Assembly (NCBI GenBank): GCA_050943335.1
Contig: JBMNOZ010000011.1
Coordinates: 1-64,000 of the forward strand
Direction: 5' to 3'
Source: JBMNOZ01 sp050943335
Lineage (GTDB): Bacteria; Bacillota; Desulfitobacteriia; Desulfitobacteriales; Syntrophobotulaceae
Length of the DNA: 64,000 nt
The number at the start of each line of letters is the position of its first letter. The first letter of the stretch is position 1. A model generated the notes under the pieces. It ran no database searches. It was given only the letters and a program-made list of their open reading frames with translations, and had not been told where the DNA came from. This document shows, one piece after another, positions 41,316 to 49,958 of this stretch. The position numbers were made by a program, and so were the translations under genes.

Positions 41316-43130
41316 TTGCGTATTCTATTCATTAGCTTAAATGCCAGTTATGGACATACAAATCTGGCAATCCGTTACCTTCGACAAGTACTGTTAGAAC
41401 AAAATAATGAGGAGTGGGAGGTCCGGATTCGGGAGTTTACAATCAACGAGTCCTTAGAAAGGATAGCGGCGGAAATATATTTAGAAAAACCAGATGTTTT
41501 GGGTTTTTCCTGCTATATTTGGAATCTTGATCCGATCAGGGCTTTGGTGAGGAGACTGAGGCCAGTTCTACCGCAAACTTTCTTTTTAGGTGGCGGGCCG
41601 GAAGTCTCCTTTGATTCTGAAAACTTTTTAGAGCGGCATCCGGAATGGGATGGGATTATTGTCGGCGAGGGAGAAATTCCTATAAAAGAATTGATAACTG
41701 TTTTAGCCTCCGGAAGGGATCTGTCGGAGGTCCAGGGTTTGGTGTGGCGCTGTCGGCCGCCTAAAGGCCCTTCTTTTATAGTTAAAAATAGGGAAACCAG
41801 CATGCGGGTGGATTTAAATAAAATCCCCAATCCCTATTCACTAGAGGAGGATTTCACCAGCAAATTAGTTTATGTAGAGACCAGCAGAGGCTGTCCTTTT
41901 CAATGTCAATTCTGTATCTCTTCAACTTTCCGGGGGATAAAGTATTTGGAACCGGAGAAATTTCGGCCGCTCTTGCGCCGACTCTTTGAATTGGGCGCGA
42001 CGACAATTAAATTCGTAGACCGAACCTTTAACTGCTCCAAAAAACAGGCCTTTGCAATTCTGGATATTTTCAGGGAAGAGGCTCAAAAAAGAATCGCGGA
42101 GGGTACAAATTCAGGTGTGCTTCGAGCCCATTGCGAAATGGCGGGGGAGCTGCTCGATAAGGAATGGTTGGAATATCTTAAAGATTATCCTCCGGGAATG
42201 ATCCAATTAGAGATCGGGGTTCAGTCTACTTATTTACCAACTCTGAAAGCGATAAAAAGACCGCAGAATTTTTCTGTGTGGCGGGAAAAAGTGGAGTTTC
42301 TACAACATAAGTGCCGGATACCCATTCACTTAGACCTTATTGCAGGGCTTCCCCTGGAAGGCTGGTTTGATTTTCGAAACTCCTTTAACGATGTTTTTAA
42401 GGTACGCCCAAACCATTTACAGTTGGGTTTTTTAAAAATTTTGAAAGGTTCCGGGCTTTGGGAAAAAAGCGAGGAATACGGAATTAAATATTCACCGGAT
42501 CCCCCTTATACAGTATTAGAAACCAGCGCAATGACTCACGCTGAACTTATTAGATTAACTGAGATAGAAGAGGTTTTAGAGAAGTATTATAATTCGGGAC
42601 ACTTTAAATTTAGTCTGGAATATATTTTGACAGAGGAAAACCCTTTTGATTTCTTTAACGACTTAGCGGCTTACTGGCGGGAAAAAGGGTGGTTTAGGCG
42701 CCAGTGGGGACCAAAAAGCCTCTATGAAAATCTGTGGATTTTCCTCACCGACCATTGGAAGGAACCCGAAAAAGAAAGAATAAAAGTTTTAACTAGAGAG
42801 GCTCTCCGTTTTGATTATTACCTTTTTGGGAGACCGGGGCTGGTGCCGGAGTCTTTAAAAAGTGAGGATCTGATTAAGGATCAGGCGGTTTTAAAAGAAG
42901 CGTTCCGGAATGCTTCTCTGAAATTCGATCTTCCGAAAACAGCTAGAGGTTTAGATAAGAGACAGTGGGCCAGGGCTACCGCTGTTGAATCTTTTGCTGT
43001 CGATGTTCCAGGCTTTCTTCAGCAGCCTTTGGCAGCCAAAGATCAAACTAGCCCGGTCTGTTATCTGTTTTATTATGAGCCCAAAGAAACTAAATACTTT
43101 AAAATTCCTACAAAATTCCTATGTCAATAG
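41316..43130 (+). CDS. B12-binding-domain radical SAM protein (DUF4080 type)
   Basis: A 604-residue protein: N-terminal cobalamin-binding-like domain (about 1-135; FLGGGPEVSFD, IIVGEGEIPIKEL), radical SAM core (about 180-400) with the cluster motif CPFQCQFC (Cx3Cx2C), and a C-terminal region (about 420-600) of the DUF4080 type. It would cleave S-adenosylmethionine with a 4Fe-4S cluster; the cobalamin domain lacks an obvious DxHxxG motif, so B12 may bind base-off without His or not at all. Substrate unknown. TTG start behind GGGGAG. Its 3' end overlaps the convergent DUF218 gene by 12 bases. Confidence 0.85.
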   Translation: MRILFISLNASYGHTNLAIRYLRQVLLEQNNEEWEVRIREFTINESLERIAAEIYLEKPDVLGFSCYIWNLDPIRALVRRLRPVLPQTFFLGGGPEVSFDSENFLERHPEWDGIIVGEGEIPIKELITVLASGRDLSEVQGLVWRCRPPKGPSFIVKNRETSMRVDLNKIPNPYSLEEDFTSKLVYVETSRGCPFQCQFCISSTFRGIKYLEPEKFRPLLRRLFELGATTIKFVDRTFNCSKKQAFAILDIFREEAQKRIAEGTNSGVLRAHCEMAGELLDKEWLEYLKDYPPGMIQLEIGVQSTYLPTLKAIKRPQNFSVWREKVEFLQHKCRIPIHLDLIAGLPLEGWFDFRNSFNDVFKVRPNHLQLGFLKILKGSGLWEKSEEYGIKYSPDPPYTVLETSAMTHAELIRLTEIEEVLEKYYNSGHFKFSLEYILTEENPFDFFNDLAAYWREKGWFRRQWGPKSLYENLWIFLTDHWKEPEKERIKVLTREALRFDYYLFGRPGLVPESLKSEDLIKDQAVLKEAFRNASLKFDLPKTARGLDKRQWARATAVESFAVDVPGFLQQPLAAKDQTSPVCYLFYYEPKETKYFKIPTKFLCQ

Positions 43131-43886
43131 TTTAGCTTTGACGTAAGCCGCATATTCTCGAAGCAAATCAGCCGGCAATAGGTACCAGGGCGTGGGAGCA
43201 GGAATTGAACCGGCAACAAAATTGTATTTAGAAGCCAGCATTAGGGAACGACGGATATGAAAATCATTAGTGACGACATTAATTCTGAGGTTGCGGGATT
43301 GAGTCTCGGCCTTTAATAATTCAGAAGTAAAAAGAAAGTTTTCCTTCGTATTGCGGGATTTTGTTTCCAGTAAAATCCTGCTCTTTTTAATTCCCTTTTG
43401 CACCAAATAAGTACGCATTGCCTCTGCTTCACTTAGAGCCTCGTTTGGGCCTTGCCCGCCGGAAACAATTATTTTTAGATCCGGTTTATCGGTAAGATAA
43501 AGAAGAGCAGTATCCAACCTTTCCTGTAAAGTTAAACTAGGTTGACTGCCAATCAGGCCGGCCCCGAGAATTAAGAGATAATCGGGATCGGCAAGGGGAT
43601 TGTTCTTGGCCCCAGAGAGCAAAAAGATAGCCATAATTAAAATAGAGAACAGCCAACAGACAAAGGCTCCACCCAAAACCTGAAAAGTTTTTAATAGCTT
43701 GGGAGGTAAGAGCTCGCTTTTTCTAAGGACTACGCCGAAAAATCCGAAAGCCAAGCTATGCAAGCCTACTAAAGTGATTCCGAAGTTGTGTCCCCCCGGT
43801 AGGAAACTTAAAAAAAGATAATATAAAAAGGTGAGCACTGCAAGAGATAAACAAATTGAGGAGCTAATTTTTTTATTGAATTTCAT
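43119..43886 (-). CDS. YdcF/ElyC-like DUF218 membrane protein
   Basis: A 255-residue protein with three or so N-terminal membrane helices (within about 10-90) and an outer DUF218 domain (about 100-240): ILGAGLIGSQPSLTLQERLD, IIVSGGQGPNEALSEAEAM, ILLETKSRNTKENFLFT. ElyC and SanA of this family affect envelope integrity; the chemistry is not known. ATG start behind AAAGGAG. Only the 3' end meets a neighbour: it overlaps the radical SAM gene by 12 bases with no terminator between. Confidence 0.82.
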   Translation of the reverse strand: MKFNKKISSSICLSLAVLTFLYYLFLSFLPGGHNFGITLVGLHSLAFGFFGVVLRKSELLPPKLLKTFQVLGGAFVCWLFSILIMAIFLLSGAKNNPLADPDYLLILGAGLIGSQPSLTLQERLDTALLYLTDKPDLKIIVSGGQGPNEALSEAEAMRTYLVQKGIKKSRILLETKSRNTKENFLFTSELLKAETQSRNLRINVVTNDFHIRRSLMLASKYNFVAGSIPAPTPWYLLPADLLREYAAYVKAKLLT

Positions 43887-44034
43887 AATTTATTCTCCTT
43901 TAAGGTAATACCATTTATAGTATAGTACCAGTCGGTAATTCAGAGAACAATTGTAACTTCAGGCCGAAGAGCTTAAAATATAGATAGAGCGATATCTTCG
44001 AAGCCAGGAAAGACGAAAGGAAGGTTCCTAATAG

Positions 44035-45189
44035 ATGAGAAAAATGGCGCTTAATTTACTGAGCCTCTTTCTGATAATAATAATTTTGAGCGCTTGCGGT
44101 CGAGGAGTTCCTGGGGAGCCCGGAGGACCGGCCCCAGCAGTAATATCTATTTGGTATTCCATGGAAGGGAAAGAGGAACAAGCTTTGCGGGAACAGTTAG
44201 CAGCAATTAATGAGAACTGTTCCGAAGTGCAAGTTAAATCTCTAAAAGTTCCTAAAAATAAATTTGTAGAACAGGTTTGGAATTTGCAAGCGGGAGGGCA
44301 GGGACCGGATATCGTTATCGCCCCGAGAGAATTACTGGTGACTCTTTATGAAAAAGGCGCTCTTTCCCCTGTCCTGGCTGATTATTCCAATATTTATCCA
44401 GCTCCTCTAAAGATCTTTACATTTAAACAAAAGCCTTTTGCTCTTCCTTGGCTAATAGATTTGCCCTTTGTTTTTTATCATAAAGATAAGATTTCAACTC
44501 CTCCTGCTGGTTTGGAAGAAATTATGAGTAAGAGTTCTTTAGCGATGAAAGAATTGGACTTTGTTCTACTGTCTCCCTGGTGGCAAGCTGAGGGCGGGAT
44601 TTTAACACAGAACGGTATCCCTGCTTTAGATTCTGCGGGCAATGTAGCTTTTCTAGAAAAAATTGCTTCTTTAGAAGCGCAAAAAAAATTAATAGTCAAC
44701 CGAGAAGCCCTGGAGAAATTTAAAAAAGGGGAAATAGAGTACCTTCTTGCCTGGGGAAGTGACAGCCTGGAATTAGAACCCGATACTTGGGGCTGTATTT
44801 CCTGGCCCTCTCTTTTAGGTGGGAGGGGAAAGGTGATACTAGACCGAACAATTGGCATTGCCAACTCTTCGGTGAAAACAGTTCCGGCTTTGGAAAACTC
44901 AATTCGCCTGGTAGAAGAGGAATTGCTCAAAGCTGAGACCCTGTCAGCCCTGCAAAAAACCACGGGATATTCGCCTGCTGAGAAATCATTCTTTTCCCAA
45001 ACCAGGCCCTCCACCTTGCCGGCGGAGGCCCGATTGACTTTAGAAAAAGCGTGGGTTTTAGAAGGGAAGGCTTTGGAGTGGCAGGTTTTGCCTTATGGAC
45101 GGGAGGCTTGGAAAAACATTAGCGGTGGCGCCCGGATCGAGAGTGAATTAGCAAAACTTCAGCTTCAAGTTTTGACTGACTTAGAATAA
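44035..45189 (+). CDS. orphan extracellular solute-binding lipoprotein
   Basis: A 384-residue lipoprotein: signal peptide with lipobox LSAC (Cys at about 21) and a MalE-type solute-binding fold (IWYSMEGKEEQALREQL, GGQGPDIVIAPRELL, FALPWLIDLPFVFYHKD). Family 1 members deliver sugars to ABC permeases, but no permease or ATPase gene is adjacent. It sits 23 bases before rapZ, so it may be co-transcribed with the rapZ-yvcK-whiA-rpoN group. Ligand unknown. ATG start behind GGAAGG. Confidence 0.82.
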   Translation: MRKMALNLLSLFLIIIILSACGRGVPGEPGGPAPAVISIWYSMEGKEEQALREQLAAINENCSEVQVKSLKVPKNKFVEQVWNLQAGGQGPDIVIAPRELLVTLYEKGALSPVLADYSNIYPAPLKIFTFKQKPFALPWLIDLPFVFYHKDKISTPPAGLEEIMSKSSLAMKELDFVLLSPWWQAEGGILTQNGIPALDSAGNVAFLEKIASLEAQKKLIVNREALEKFKKGEIEYLLAWGSDSLELEPDTWGCISWPSLLGGRGKVILDRTIGIANSSVKTVPALENSIRLVEEELLKAETLSALQKTTGYSPAEKSFFSQTRPSTLPAEARLTLEKAWVLEGKALEWQVLPYGREAWKNISGGARIESELAKLQLQVLTDLE

Positions 45190-45212
45190 ACAAAAGCTCG
45201 GAGGTGCGGATC

Positions 45213-46079
45213 ATGTCAGGGGAGGAATTACGCTTAGTTATTATTACTGGTCTATCAGGAGCTGGAAAGACCCAAGCTTTGCAGAGTCTGGAAGACATGG
45301 GTTTTTTCTGCGTGGACAATCTTCCTCCCGACTTGCTCAGCAAATTTGTGGAGTTATGTGTTCAATCCCACGGTAAAATTAAAAAAGCGGCTGTAGTATG
45401 CGATTTGAGGGGGGGAGAGTTTTTTTCCACCCTCAATCAGGCTTTGCAGGAGCTTACTAAGAAGGGTTATAAATACGAAATTCTTTTTTTAGAAGCTGCG
45501 GATAAGGTGCTTGTGAATCGCTACAAAGAATCTCGTCGCAGACACCCCGTCTCTCCACGGGGGACGATCTTAGAAGGAATCCGCTTGGAAAGAAAACTTT
45601 TGACCGAACTCCGCGGTAAAGCGGACAAAATTATTGATACCTCAGATTTGAAAACTTCTCAAATGAAAGATAAAATCAGGGAGTTATTCGGGGATGAATA
45701 TGATCCGACAAGAATGTCAATCTCCATAATATCTTTTGGTTTTAAATATGGGATTCCTCTCGATGCGGATAACATTTTTGATGTCCGGTTCTTGCCTAAC
45801 CCCTATTACATTGAGAACTTAAGACCTTTAAACGGCAAGGATAAAGAAGTAAAAGAGTACGTATTATTTAATAAGGTAGCCTCCCAGTATTTGGACAGAG
45901 TTTTTTTCCTTTTGGAATTTGTCCTCCCTTATTATTTAAAAGAAGGGAAAAGCCATTTTGTTATTGGTGTCGGCTGTACCGGAGGGCGACATCGGTCCGT
46001 GGCAATCGCTGAAGAAATGGCTAAATTTCTTAGACAAAAGAGCTTTCCCTGTACTGTAAAACACCGGGAATTAGATTAA
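45213..46079 (+). CDS. rapZ: RapZ/YvcJ nucleotide-binding protein
   Basis: A 288-residue P-loop protein: Walker A ITGLSGAGKTQA near the N terminus, GFFCVDNLPPDLL, and the C-terminal VRFLPNPYYIENLRPLNGKD and GVGCTGGRHRSVAIAEE blocks. In E. coli RapZ binds small RNA and UDP-GlcNAc to control GlmS; Bacillus YvcJ affects competence. ATG 45213 is chosen because GGAGGTG precedes it and GTG 45204 lies within that site. It heads the conserved Bacillota trio with yvcK and whiA, 12 bases before yvcK. Confidence 0.95.
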   Translation: MSGEELRLVIITGLSGAGKTQALQSLEDMGFFCVDNLPPDLLSKFVELCVQSHGKIKKAAVVCDLRGGEFFSTLNQALQELTKKGYKYEILFLEAADKVLVNRYKESRRRHPVSPRGTILEGIRLERKLLTELRGKADKIIDTSDLKTSQMKDKIRELFGDEYDPTRMSISIISFGFKYGIPLDADNIFDVRFLPNPYYIENLRPLNGKDKEVKEYVLFNKVASQYLDRVFFLLEFVLPYYLKEGKSHFVIGVGCTGGRHRSVAIAEEMAKFLRQKSFPCTVKHRELD

Positions 46080-46091
46080 GGGGCTGTAAAA

Positions 46092-47462
46092 GTGAAAACT
46101 AAAATCGAGAAAAAGTATTTGGAAGTAGTTAAATGGCTCTATCCTAATCTAGGGATAAAAAGGTATTTTGCCTTAGCGGTTTTTGGAATTTTTCTTATCG
46201 CAGGCGGTTTGGCAGTAATGAGTTTTGATAAAACCATCGGTTTTTTTGAAGAACATTTCCGGGAAATAATTTATCTCCTAACAGGGAAAACACTTATTTC
46301 CGTTGTTCCCGTCGGCATATTCATCTGTTTGCTGGGCATTCTTGCCCTCTATATCGGTTTTAAAAAAATGCTCAGATCGATGATCAGCGCTTTACTCCCC
46401 GGGAATGAGGACAAAGTGGTAGAGGTTATTTATTCTCGCCGACAATTGCAAAGAGGTCCTAAAATTGTTGTTGTCGGAGGGGGAACAGGTCTTTCCGCTC
46501 TGCTTAGAGGCCTTAAAGCTTATACCAGTAATTTAACTGCCATTGTTACGGTTGGTGATGATGGGGGCAGCTCGGGCCGCCTAAGGCGCGAATTAGGGAT
46601 TCTTCCCCCTGGCGATGTTCGCAATTGCTTAGTAGCTCTGGCGGAAAAAGAGGATGTTATGGAGGATCTGTTCACTTACCGTTTTGAGAGTGGGACTTTG
46701 AAAGGTCATAACTTGGGCAATCTTTTTTTAGCCGGTTTAGCAGCTCGATTTGGAGATTTCCAGAAAGGGATAGAACATGTTGGCAAGGTTTTTTCGCTGA
46801 AAGGGGAGGTTTACCCCTCAACTCTGGCGCAAGTGACCTTGGAAGCTAGCTTTGAGGATGGGAGATCAATTAATGGGGAAACGGCTATCCGGTCTACTCG
46901 GGGAAAAATTAAACGGCTCAGAATCTCGCCGGCCAATTGCAAACCCTTGCCCGAGTCCCTGCAAGCCATAGAGGAGGCCGACCTTATTGTCTTAGGGCCC
47001 GGAAGTCTTTATACCAGCATTGTCCCCAATCTTCTGGTTCAGGGTTTAAGGGATAAAATTGCTTCTGTAAAAGCCCCCTGTGTTTATGTCTGCAACATCA
47101 TGACCGAACCAGGAGAAACAGATAATTTTACGGTTGAGGATCATTTGCGGGTCATACTGGAGCATGGGGGCCATGATTTAGTAGATGCTGTGTTGGCTGC
47201 CAAGGAGGAGATACCTCCTCCCGTTTTAAAAAGATATTTGGCAGAAGGGGCCGAAGTGGTTACCGGAGATCGGGCGGCGGTGGAGAAATTGGGGATTAGT
47301 TATTATGAGAGCTCATTTTATACCGGTGGAGAAGTAATCCGCCACGAACCGGAGAAACTAGCTAAGGAGCTATTGCGTTTGCTTTTTCGGTTAAAACCCA
47401 TGCCGGAGAGAATTGCCCTTGTGGATGCCTACCTACTCAACAGAAAGTTGAAAACCCTTTAG
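46092..47462 (+). CDS. yvcK: YvcK-family UDP-sugar-binding protein (putative gluconeogenesis factor)
   Basis: A 456-residue protein whose C-terminal part (from about 122) is the YvcK/CofD-like domain: KIVVVGGGTGLSALLRGL, VTVGDDGGSSGRLR, GHNLGNLFLAG. The first about 110 residues add two membrane helices (about 25-45 and 72-95), an extension that Bacillus YvcK lacks and some Clostridia have. YvcK binds UDP-GlcNAc and supports wall synthesis and shape on gluconeogenic carbon. GTG start. It lies between rapZ and whiA. Confidence 0.93.
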   Translation: MKTKIEKKYLEVVKWLYPNLGIKRYFALAVFGIFLIAGGLAVMSFDKTIGFFEEHFREIIYLLTGKTLISVVPVGIFICLLGILALYIGFKKMLRSMISALLPGNEDKVVEVIYSRRQLQRGPKIVVVGGGTGLSALLRGLKAYTSNLTAIVTVGDDGGSSGRLRRELGILPPGDVRNCLVALAEKEDVMEDLFTYRFESGTLKGHNLGNLFLAGLAARFGDFQKGIEHVGKVFSLKGEVYPSTLAQVTLEASFEDGRSINGETAIRSTRGKIKRLRISPANCKPLPESLQAIEEADLIVLGPGSLYTSIVPNLLVQGLRDKIASVKAPCVYVCNIMTEPGETDNFTVEDHLRVILEHGGHDLVDAVLAAKEEIPPPVLKRYLAEGAEVVTGDRAAVEKLGISYYESSFYTGGEVIRHEPEKLAKELLRLLFRLKPMPERIALVDAYLLNRKLKTL

Positions 47463-47533
47463 CTCTTAACATTGCGTTCAGTATTACAAAGGAGTAAAAT
47501 ATCCTTTAACAAATACTTATGGAGATGAAAGTT

Positions 47534-48478
47534 GTGTCTTTTAGCACTTCGACAAAAGATGAGCTAGCCAGATTGGAAACCAAAAAAGAGTGTTGTGAGC
47601 TGGCAGAACTCGCTTCCCTGGTTCGGATGAACGGAGTGCTCCAGATTAGCGCCAATCAAAAATACTCTTTAAATGTAGTAACCGAAAGTGCGCCGGTAGC
47701 CAGAAAAGTATTTAATCTGGCTAAGAAAAGATTGCAGTTGCCTGTGGATATTGTTGTCCGTCGCAAGCTGCGGTTGAGAAAGAATAACTCTTACCTGGTT
47801 AAGATTTTCCCAGAAGGAGTTGCTGATTTGGAAAAATTGGGTTTGTTTAATGAACAGGGGGAAATCTTAGCTGGTATTGATAAAAAACTGATCCGAAAGC
47901 AGTGTGACCAAAAAGCCTATCTTCGGGGGGCTTTCCTAGTTGGGGGTTCCATAAGTAACCCCGAGGGGCATTATCATTTAGAGATTAGCACTAATGATAA
48001 GCTTCTGGCAGAAGGCATATGTGGACTTTTGAATAAATTTGACCTGAATGCAAAAATCAGTACCCGGAAAAGGTTTTTTGTAGTTTATCTGAAAGAAAGC
48101 AATCGGATCTTTGAATTTTTAGCCTTGATAGGAGCCTATCAGGCTCTATTTGAATTTGAGAACATCCGTATTTTGAAAGATATGCGCAACCAAGTGAATA
48201 GGATTGTAAACTGCGAAACAGCCAATTTAAGCAAAACAGTAGATGCTTCTGTAAGACAGTTAAACAGTATCCGTCTAATTGAGAGAACGATCGGTTTAAA
48301 AACGCTGCCTAAGAATCTTTATGAAACAGCTCGTTTGCGCTTGGAGTTTCCCGATTCGAGTTTGAAAGAATTAGGAGAAATGTTAAACCCTAAAATAGGG
48401 AAATCCGGGGTAAATCATCGCTTTCGAAAAATAGAAGAGATTGCCAAGAAAATTAAAGAGGAACAGGGGAGGGAATAA
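47534..48478 (+). CDS. whiA: DNA-binding protein WhiA
   Basis: A 314-residue protein with an N-terminal LAGLIDADG-like domain pair and a C-terminal helix-turn-helix (about 225-310; LPKNLYETARLRLEFPDSSL, KIGKSGVNHRFRK). WhiA controls sporulation septation in Streptomyces and division or chromosome segregation in Bacillus. GTG 47534 is chosen because GGAGATGAAA lies before it and the protein then begins MSFSTSTKDELARLE, matching Bacillus WhiA; ATG 47519 has no ribosome binding site. rpoN follows 3 bases after. Confidence 0.95.
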   Translation: MSFSTSTKDELARLETKKECCELAELASLVRMNGVLQISANQKYSLNVVTESAPVARKVFNLAKKRLQLPVDIVVRRKLRLRKNNSYLVKIFPEGVADLEKLGLFNEQGEILAGIDKKLIRKQCDQKAYLRGAFLVGGSISNPEGHYHLEISTNDKLLAEGICGLLNKFDLNAKISTRKRFFVVYLKESNRIFEFLALIGAYQALFEFENIRILKDMRNQVNRIVNCETANLSKTVDASVRQLNSIRLIERTIGLKTLPKNLYETARLRLEFPDSSLKELGEMLNPKIGKSGVNHRFRKIEEIAKKIKEEQGRE

Positions 48479-48481
48479 GCT

Positions 48482-49948
48482 TTGGCCAATAATTTAGAGT
48501 TATCCCTGGTTCAGAGCCCGAAGCTGGTCCTTAACCCTTTAATGTATCAAGCTTTGGAGGTCATGCAGCTTCCCCTTCCAGAACTGATTAATTATATCAA
48601 TAATGAGTTGGCGGAAAATCCACTACTTGAAGTAAGCGAGGATTATTATCACGACTACGAACGCCCCTATGATGAAGAAAATTCCACCGGAGTTGATATT
48701 TTGAGAAGCCCGGGTTTGGAAGGAGAAGAGGAGGTTACTGACTCCTGGTTAGAGAGAGTTGTCAAAGGGGTATTGACAGACGAGGATTTAGGTAGGGAGA
48801 GAAGTAATTGGGCCTCCTATCCCAACCCTGAAAGTGAATATGTTCCCCAAGAGGGTCAATGGTTTGACAATAAGAGCTTGGAAGAATATTTAATGGAACA
48901 GCTGAGGTTTGTAAAGCATACTCATAAACTTTCGGAAGAGGAATTCAAAACTGCCCAGTACTTAATAGGCAATTTGGATTCCAAAGGTTATTTAACGGTC
49001 AGCCTGGAGGAAATAGCCGTAAACCTAAAGCTTCAACTTGAAAAAGTGGCCCGAGCTTTACAAATTGTCCAACAGCTCGATCCCTTGGGTGTCGGGGCTA
49101 GGGATTTAGCAGAATGTCTTAAACTACAGTTCCCCTTATTACCTCATTGTCCGCCTAAAATGGAATTGCTCCTTAATCACCTGGATTTTTTAGCTTCTGG
49201 CTATTATAAAAAAATCTCCCTGGAATTAAATATCTCTGTTCAGGAAGTTAAAGCTATGGCTGAACTTTTGAAACTCTTGGATCCCAAACCGGGTAGTCAT
49301 TTTGACTCTAATACAAGAACAAAATATATTATTCCGGACGCGGTAATTAAAAAAATTGATAACGAATATTATGTTCTAGTTAATGAAAGCAACGTCCCCA
49401 AACTATACATAAACGAAAAATACCGGAGGGCCTTACGGGAACAAAAAGATCAGAAGTTCACAGAATTTATAACGGAGAAAATTCAAGCAGGCTTAAACCT
49501 AATCAAATGCATTGAAAACAGGAGAAGAACAATCCACGATGTGTTAAAAAAAGTGATTGAAAAGCAGAAAGAATTCCTAGACCAAGGCGTTTCAGCTTTA
49601 AAACCCTTAACAATGAGGGAGGTAGCGGAGGAATTAGGTATCCATGAGTCCACAGTGAGCCGTGTATCCTCCAATAAATACATAGAGACTCCTCGAGGGG
49701 TTTTTCCGATTAAATGTTTTTTTGTCAGTAGTATTGACGGGAAAAGTGAGATTACCGCTGAAAAGGTAAAAGAAGAATTGAAAAAGGTTATTGCGGAAGA
49801 AGATCCGGATAAACCTTATTCTGATCAAATGTTGGTTTCTATTTTCGCCGAGTCGGGAATTGAAATTGCGCGACGGACGATTGCGAAATATCGCAAAGAA
49901 CTGGGAATACCATCTTCCCACTTAAGGAAACAGGTTCAAAAAATTTAG
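48482..49948 (+). CDS. rpoN: RNA polymerase sigma-54 factor
   Basis: A 488-residue sigma factor that recognises -24/-12 promoters and needs an AAA+ activator. Region I is Gln/Leu-rich (LVQSPKLVLNPLMYQALEVM), an acidic region II follows (about 50-120), then the core-binding domain, a helix-turn-helix (REVAEELGIHESTVSRV) and the RpoN box ARRTIAKYRKELGIPSS near the C terminus. TTG start. It is fused into the rapZ-yvcK-whiA operon by a 3-base gap; no sigma-54 activator gene is in the window. Confidence 0.97.
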   Translation: MANNLELSLVQSPKLVLNPLMYQALEVMQLPLPELINYINNELAENPLLEVSEDYYHDYERPYDEENSTGVDILRSPGLEGEEEVTDSWLERVVKGVLTDEDLGRERSNWASYPNPESEYVPQEGQWFDNKSLEEYLMEQLRFVKHTHKLSEEEFKTAQYLIGNLDSKGYLTVSLEEIAVNLKLQLEKVARALQIVQQLDPLGVGARDLAECLKLQFPLLPHCPPKMELLLNHLDFLASGYYKKISLELNISVQEVKAMAELLKLLDPKPGSHFDSNTRTKYIIPDAVIKKIDNEYYVLVNESNVPKLYINEKYRRALREQKDQKFTEFITEKIQAGLNLIKCIENRRRTIHDVLKKVIEKQKEFLDQGVSALKPLTMREVAEELGIHESTVSRVSSNKYIETPRGVFPIKCFFVSSIDGKSEITAEKVKEELKKVIAEEDPDKPYSDQMLVSIFAESGIEIARRTIAKYRKELGIPSSHLRKQVQKI

Positions 49949-49958
49949 GGAGTAAACA

